From: an uncultured Sphingobacteriales bacterium
Lineage (GTDB): Bacteria > Bacteroidota > Bacteroidia > Chitinophagales > Chitinophagaceae
Assembly: GCA_946887085.1 (NCBI GenBank)
Contig: CAMPKG010000102.1
Coordinates: forward strand, 1-10,188
Direction: 5' to 3'
Length of the DNA: 10,188 bases
Shown: piece by piece, positions 6,537-10,188 of the stretch
How positions within the stretch are numbered: position 1 is the stretch's first letter
Layout: the number at the start of each line of letters is the position of its first letter
The notes under the pieces: generated by a model
What the model was told of the DNA's origin: nothing
What the model saw: only the letters and a program-made list of their open reading frames with translations
The model's database searches: none
Made by a program: the position numbers and the translations under genes

Positions 6537-7052
6537 ATGAAATCTAAGCTTCTTATTGCATTCCTTCTGCTTCTTGTCCAGCAAGCGACAGCCACTCATT
6601 TGATTGATAGTGTAGAAGCTTATTCCGGTACAGTGCTGCCAAAATATGCAAAATTTGAGATTGGAATTATGGCTACAAATATTCCAACAAACGTATTGAA
6701 TCCCTACTCAGATACAATAAATATCTATGCCATCTTCACTTCTCCAACAGGTACAAAATATAAGCGTGATGCCTTTTGGTATGTTGACTATCACAGGTGT
6801 AATACCTGTCCAAACCCCACAAGGCCGACAGGCCAGGATTCGTGTTATAGCTATATAGACGCTCCGGAGTTGGAGGCCCCACATCCTGATGCATATCTTA
6901 GTCCGCAGCCGAATGCATTTCCATGGAGGGTGCGGTTTGCGCCGGATGCTACAGGTAAAATGGAGCGGTCTTTTTTGTTGGACACTGAAAAGTTCTCTTT
7001 ACAGAGCCCTGTCAAGACCAACCTTGACTTCTGTGAGCAACGCACACATTAA
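6537..7052 (+). CDS. Short secreted DUF5060-like protein, truncated, possible frameshift (copy C)
   Basis: A 171-residue paralogue of the gene at 4571, starting 15 bases after the second NHL gene. Residues 1-20 are a signal peptide (MKSKLLIAFLLLLVQQATAT). Shared segments are KYAKFEIGI, INIYAIFTSPTGTKYKRDAFW (61-81), the Cys cluster RCNTCPNPT..GQDSC (88-103) and AFPWRVRFAPDATG (127-140). Homology stops right after residue 140: the tail KMERSFLLDTEKF to the end does not match copy B, where GTWTY completes the domain. The break falls on an A-run (6957-6960). Removing one A would restore a Trp (GKWSG) at the expected place, so a one-base insertion is possible, but the shifted frame does not clearly continue the family. 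It ends 57 bases before the convergent RRM gene. Possibly a decaying gene. Confidence 0.72.
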   Translation: MKSKLLIAFLLLLVQQATATHLIDSVEAYSGTVLPKYAKFEIGIMATNIPTNVLNPYSDTINIYAIFTSPTGTKYKRDAFWYVDYHRCNTCPNPTRPTGQDSCYSYIDAPELEAPHPDAYLSPQPNAFPWRVRFAPDATGKMERSFLLDTEKFSLQSPVKTNLDFCEQRTH

Positions 7053-7109
7053 TGAACAGCAGCGGGAGTGTACCTCCAGCTCATCTATCAATAACCGCAT
7101 CCCCCGATT

Positions 7110-7352
7110 TTACTTTGCTTCGCTCACATGTATCACGTTGCCGAGGAATGTTGAGCGGTCAAGCTTTGCAGTGGCTGCCTCCGCTTCACTTTTGTTATCC
7201 ATGCGAACATAGGCGAAGGTGACCATGTGATTCTTACTGACGTCGGCGATAGTTCTTACCTGGCTGTTGGTGGCAATGCCAAATGGCGCAAACAAATCAG
7301 CTATCTGCTGCGCAGTAGTTTCACTATTCAGGTTACTTATATGGATGTTCAT
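7110..7352 (-). CDS. Small RRM-domain RNA-binding protein
   Basis: An 80-residue protein made of a single RNA recognition motif. RNP2 is IHISNL at residues 3-8 and RNP1 lies around TFAYVRM (residues 45-51), with the aromatic FAY expected to stack on RNA bases. The order beta1 (NIHISNL), helix 1 (TAQQIADLFAPFG), beta2, beta3 and helix 2 (SEAEAATAKLD), ending in VIHVSEAK, is the normal RRM layout. Stand-alone RRM proteins of about this size are common in Bacteroidota and cyanobacteria and are often linked to cold or stress, but their RNA targets are mostly unknown. It is transcribed away from a second RRM gene at 7571, with a 218-bp gap that must hold both promoters, and it converges on the DUF5060-like gene. 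Confidence 0.9.
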   Translation of the reverse strand: MNIHISNLNSETTAQQIADLFAPFGIATNSQVRTIADVSKNHMVTFAYVRMDNKSEAEAATAKLDRSTFLGNVIHVSEAK

Positions 7353-7570
7353 AGGTAAAATGTTATCCGACTGTTTGGTGCGGAATCCGCTGAAGGTACA
7401 CGTAATAACACCGTGAAAGTGTATGCTGCCAAACTAATTGCAGAACTGTCCGCGTTTAGACCTACCTTCGTTGCAGTTTAATTAGCGTCCGCTTCTTCTG
7501 ATCTGCATTCCACCGTTCAGTTATCGCCTGCCTGCCCTTTAAGCATTTTATTTTTATAACGTAAATATCT

Positions 7571-7816
7571 ATGAACATTTATATAGGCAATCTTAATCCG
7601 CTTGCCGCAGATACAGACATTAAAAGGCTATTCTCGGAATATGGCGAGGTTCGGTCAGTGAAGCTCGTAATGGACGAATATAGCCGCCGCTCCAAATGTT
7701 TTGCCTTCGTGATGATGGCTGAGAAAAAAGCGGGAGAGTTGGCCATCAGGAAACTCCACCAGCTATTCTTTATGCAAAAATCAATCATCGTAAAGCAGGC
7801 AGGAAGTACCGGCTAA
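7571..7816 (+). CDS. Small RRM-domain RNA-binding protein, divergent RNP1
   Basis: An 81-residue single RRM. RNP2 is IYIGNL (residues 3-8) and RNP1 is SKCFAFVMM, where the usual (K/R)-G-(F/Y)-(G/A)-F-V-x-(F/Y) has Cys in place of the first Gly and Met in place of the last aromatic. Helix 1 (DTDIKRLFSEYG), beta2 (VRSVKLVMD) and helix 2 (GELAIRKLHQ) are in the expected order. It is only distantly similar to the RRM at 7110, so this is not a recent duplication. The stop is 44 bases before an unknown small gene at 7861, which may share the transcript. RNA binding is well supported; targets unknown. Confidence 0.9.
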   Translation: MNIYIGNLNPLAADTDIKRLFSEYGEVRSVKLVMDEYSRRSKCFAFVMMAEKKAGELAIRKLHQLFFMQKSIIVKQAGSTG

Positions 7817-7860
7817 CCTTCGCGGTCAGAGCGTTTTTATCACCTTATACCACCAGAACC

Positions 7861-8196
7861 ATGAAGAACAAGATCACAATTGCCTATGAGCCGGTTAGCA
7901 GCTCGATGCCATGTTCATTCCAACTATTTTATACGCTCCGCAAAGAGCAGGAAAAGCTGTTCGTTACCTGCTTTGTAGAGGCTACCGATCCGCACTACCT
8001 GCCATGGCTGCATACACGGAATTTTATTACCACATACATAAAGGAAGCAGCCGGATATGTACAGTTGTTCAACGAAGCAGACTATCAGCCAAGTGCTGAC
8101 GGGAACAGCTTTCGTGAGATAGCCAAAAACGCGATCATGAAGAAAGAAGGACTGACCATTCTGACGAGCGCTCCGGTGATAGCAATAGGCGCCTGA
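7861..8196 (+). CDS. Hypothetical 111-residue cytoplasmic protein
   Basis: I do not recognise the family. The protein begins MKNKITIAYEPVSSSM and has no signal peptide or membrane segment. It reads as a compact alpha/beta protein: a strand (KITIAYEP), an aromatic helix (SFQLFYTLRKEQEK), a strand (LFVTCFVEA), an aromatic loop (HYLPWLHTRNF), two helices (TTYIKEAAGYVQLF and FREIAKNAIMKKEG) and a hydrophobic strand-like end (LTILTSAPVIAIG). It lies 44 bases downstream of the RRM gene at 7571 on the same strand, so a shared transcript is likely. It converges on mlaD with an 11-base gap and no obvious terminator between them. The frame is well formed and the competing frames are poor, so it is probably real. 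Confidence 0.78.
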   Translation: MKNKITIAYEPVSSSMPCSFQLFYTLRKEQEKLFVTCFVEATDPHYLPWLHTRNFITTYIKEAAGYVQLFNEADYQPSADGNSFREIAKNAIMKKEGLTILTSAPVIAIGA

Positions 8197-8207
8197 TAAA
8201 CACTGTT

Positions 8208-9158
8208 TTACTTGTTTTTGGCTTTGTCGTCCAGTGCCTTCTGTGCTTCTGCGATGATCGCACGGAGATCTTTCTCATCCATATCGCTGGCCAGATTATT
8301 TGCTGCCGGTTCTGTCTTGCTTTCTGAAGTCTCCGTATTTCCTTCAAGTGCTTTGCGCTTAAAATAACCACGCAGGAATACATTGCCATGCAAAGCCTTC
8401 ATGTTCTCGCTGAACCCATAAGCCGCTTCATTGATCGTAACCATAGCCGCGTTCGCATTATTCACTACACTTTCCATGTTGTTAGAAAGCGAGTCGGTGT
8501 ACAAAAGACTTCCTACCGAGCCTTTACCTGATCTTATCTGAGAAGCTACTCCTGCGAGCGATCCGGTTATCGCTTCCGCATTCTTTGCTGTGCCCTCCAG
8601 GCTCCTTGACAGATCATCCGTATAAAGCAATTTGCTCAGCGTACCGTTACCACTTCTTATCGCTACTGCCATACCCGCCAGCTCGCGCGTTATCACCTCT
8701 GCATTATCGGCAACATTGGTAAACGTTCCGATTACCTTGTCGAAATCCACCGGGTTCACGGTTCTGATACGGGAGCCACCGCCAAGTATCTTCACCTCGT
8801 TTGCCGAACCAGAGTTAATGGTGACGAGCTTATCCCCCATCAGTCCGTCAGAGCCGATACTTGCCAGCGCGTCTACCTTCAGGAAGGGCTTCACCTGTTG
8901 CTGCATCCGCATGTCTACCCTTATCATCGTGTCCGAGACGATACGGATATCCTCCACGGTGCCAACAGTTATGCCGGCAAAACGAATGTTGTTGCCCACC
9001 TGCAGACCACCAACATTGCTGAAGGTGCCGTAGATTAGGAAAGTTTCGCCAAACATATTCTTCTTGCTGCCGATGACGAATATACCTGCAACGAAAAGGA
9101 GTATCCCCACTATGGTGAATATGCCCGTTTTGATATTCTGTGATGCTGTTGCTTTCAT
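8208..9158 (-). CDS. mlaD: MlaD/MCE-family lipid transport substrate-binding protein
   Basis: A 316-residue membrane-anchored MCE protein, the periplasmic lipid-binding part of an Mla-type ABC transporter moving phospholipids between the inner and outer membranes. One membrane helix lies at residues 12-30 (GIFTIVGILLFVAGIFVIG). The MCE domain spans about 37-115, with the typical GGLQVGNNIRFAGITVGTV (50-68) and the GSDGLMGDKLVTI segment (102-114) that lines the pore in homologues. Residues 151-191 and 192-232 are a clear 41-residue tandem repeat (NAEVITRELAG..IRSGNGTLSKLLYTD and NAEAITGSLAG..IRSGKGSVGSLLYTD) in the helical region, which forms a needle or barrel in some MCE proteins. The end is charged and probably disordered or helical (KDLRAIIAEAQKALDDKAKNK). 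It lies 37 bases after mlaF, as usual for Bacteroidota mlaEFD-type operons. The start at ATG 9158 gives a normal N-terminus. Confidence 0.93.
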   Translation of the reverse strand: MKATASQNIKTGIFTIVGILLFVAGIFVIGSKKNMFGETFLIYGTFSNVGGLQVGNNIRFAGITVGTVEDIRIVSDTMIRVDMRMQQQVKPFLKVDALASIGSDGLMGDKLVTINSGSANEVKILGGGSRIRTVNPVDFDKVIGTFTNVADNAEVITRELAGMAVAIRSGNGTLSKLLYTDDLSRSLEGTAKNAEAITGSLAGVASQIRSGKGSVGSLLYTDSLSNNMESVVNNANAAMVTINEAAYGFSENMKALHGNVFLRGYFKRKALEGNTETSESKTEPAANNLASDMDEKDLRAIIAEAQKALDDKAKNK

Positions 9159-9195
9159 AATTAGTTTTTACTGGCAGACAACGCTGCCGCTCGTC

Positions 9196-9978
9196 TTATA
9201 TAAAAAAGGACCTGACCAGCTTGTCATCGCTTCGCTCCAGGTCCTCATAACTTCCTTCTGCTATAAACTCACCATCATTCATCACCACCACCCTATCCGC
9301 TGTGATCTTTGCACAGGCCATATCATGGGTTATTATCACCGACGACATCTGGTATTTCTGCTGCATCTGGAGCATCAACTCGCTTATCTCTCTCGATGTA
9401 ATAGGATCGAGACCTGTGGTCGGTTCGTCGTAAAGCATTATCTCAGGGTTCAGGATAAGCGTCCTGGCAAGGCCGATGCGCTTACGCATACCACCCGACA
9501 GATCGGAGGGCATCTTATCCATTGCGTCAGGCAGGCTCACCCCGTCAAGCACTTCCTGTATCCTGTGCCTTATTTCGTCCCTGTCTTTTAGTTTCAGCAC
9601 ACGCGTCAGAGGGAACTCGAGGTTTTGACCTACTGTCATAGAGTCGTATAAGGCGCCATTCTGGAAAAGAAAGCCCGTCTTGATGCGCAGTTCCCTAAGT
9701 CCCTCTTCTGAAAGATCTTTTACCTCCTTATCAAAAACCCTGAGGCTTCCTGAATCCTGGGTAAGAAGCCCAACCATGCATTTAATGGCGACCGATTTTC
9801 CCTGACCTGATTTTCCGAGCACTACAAGATTCTCGCCTTTATGCAGTTGCATGTTGAGGTCTGAGAGTACCTGCTTTGTACCAAAGCTCTTCTGCAAGTG
9901 GCTGATAGCTACCATCACCTGCCGGGTGTCCGGCGGCGGTAATATTGCATTGATCGTATCTGAAGACTGCTGTTTCAT
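9196..9978 (-). CDS. mlaF: MlaF-type ABC transporter ATPase
   Basis: A 260-residue ATPase driving the MlaE/MlaD lipid transporter from the cytoplasmic side. Motifs, numbered from ATG 9978: Walker A GKSGQGKS (55-62), Q-loop FLFQNGALYDSM (Gln106), ABC signature LSGGMRKR (160-167), Walker B IMLYDEPTTGLDP (180-192) and H-loop ITHD (His218). GALYDSMTVGQN after the Q-loop and the LSGGMRKR signature are typical of MlaF rather than of other importers. An in-frame TTG at 9999 would extend the protein by 7 residues and overlap mlaE; ATG 9978, 7 bases after the mlaE stop, is the better start. The tight spacing indicates one transcript with mlaE upstream and mlaD downstream. Confidence 0.95.
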   Translation of the reverse strand: MKQQSSDTINAILPPPDTRQVMVAISHLQKSFGTKQVLSDLNMQLHKGENLVVLGKSGQGKSVAIKCMVGLLTQDSGSLRVFDKEVKDLSEEGLRELRIKTGFLFQNGALYDSMTVGQNLEFPLTRVLKLKDRDEIRHRIQEVLDGVSLPDAMDKMPSDLSGGMRKRIGLARTLILNPEIMLYDEPTTGLDPITSREISELMLQMQQKYQMSSVIITHDMACAKITADRVVVMNDGEFIAEGSYEDLERSDDKLVRSFFI

Positions 9979-9985
9979 TTTCAAG

Positions 9986-10188
9986 CTAGTTGTATGCAAA
10001 GACCGAGGTTAGCTGTACTGCGATGGCGTCCAGAACGATTACCCACAGGGATGCAGCGACCACGGCAGAATTTGCAGCCACTCCCACGCTTTCTGTTCCG
10101 CGGTTGGAGTTATAACCCTTATAGCAACCCACAAAGCCTATGGCAAAACCGAAGAAGAGTGTCTTTGCCACGGCGGGTATCAGGTCTG
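9986..10188 (-). CDS. mlaE: MlaE-type permease, C-terminal part (5' end outside window)
   Basis: The frame is open from the right edge to the TAG at 9986-9988; 67 codons including the stop are visible. The sequence DLIPAVAKTLFFGFAIGFVGCYKGY, followed by RGTESVGVAANSAVVAASLWVIVLDAIAVQL, is the conserved carboxyl half of MlaE/YrbE permeases: a helix with FGFAIGFVGCYKG, the TESVG-A-NSAVV-S segment and a last membrane helix. It forms the inner-membrane channel of the lipid transporter with MlaF and MlaD. The GTG at 10171 is an internal codon, not a start. The gene is followed 7 bases later by mlaF. Confidence 0.92.
   Translation of the reverse strand, partial: DLIPAVAKTLFFGFAIGFVGCYKGYNSNRGTESVGVAANSAVVAASLWVIVLDAIAVQLTSVFAYN

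Noticed and set aside
6957..7212. Continuation of the second DUF5060-like protein in the shifted frame to 7212
   Set aside because: Beyond the restored Trp the shifted frame shows no similarity to the first copy, and its end runs antisense through the RRM gene at 7110.
8632..9033. A 133-codon plus-strand frame rich in Pro, Ser and Thr
   Set aside because: It is a shadow of mlaD, whose minus-strand frame carries the MCE domain.
9064..9591. A 175-codon plus-strand frame across the mlaD-mlaF junction
   Set aside because: It is antisense to two well-supported genes and has an implausible His- and Cys-rich composition.
9979..9999. TTG start extending MlaF by seven residues into mlaE
   Set aside because: The ATG at 9978 needs no overlap with mlaE and gives a normal MlaF length. 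It cannot be fully excluded.

Overview
The window looks like chromosomal DNA of a Bacteroidota bacterium, most likely Chitinophagaceae or a relative. Four signs support this. Several secreted proteins end in a type IX secretion system (T9SS) type A sorting domain. A TAnnTTTG-type -7 promoter box is present. Small single-domain RRM proteins occur. Most genes lack a clear Shine-Dalgarno sequence. This placement is inferred from gene content; no marker gene is present.

Layout. (1) 1-1431, minus strand: a long secreted protein with two dockerin-like calcium loops, cut by the left edge. (2) 1432-1945: about 510 bases without a gene, holding a perfectly phased 11-bp triple repeat. (3) 1918-7052, plus strand: a family array of exported proteins. 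It starts with a 39-codon relic of an NHL-repeat gene, followed by an unrelated T9SS-sorted gene (2119-3039). Then come two copies of a two-gene cassette, each an NHL-repeat beta-propeller of exactly 441 residues followed by a short secreted protein that looks like an isolated DUF5060 domain. The relic and both NHL genes carry the same ~20-bp leader exactly 8 bases before the ATG. (4) 7110-8196: two divergent RRM RNA-binding proteins, and a small unknown gene behind the second. (5) 8208-10188, minus strand: mlaD, mlaF and the end of mlaE, an Mla/MCE-type lipid transporter whose genes run mlaE-mlaF-mlaD.

How the parts fit. Regions 1 and 3 encode export or surface proteins, and region 5 maintains the envelope, so the window is mostly about the cell surface. 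The array is the most unusual part. It shows repeated cassette duplication, loss of one copy to its signal-peptide end, protein-level conservation of the two surviving propellers despite many silent differences, and partner genes whose 3' ends appear eroded. I see no CRISPR array, tRNA, rRNA, transposase or phage gene. The T9SS machinery itself is not in the window.
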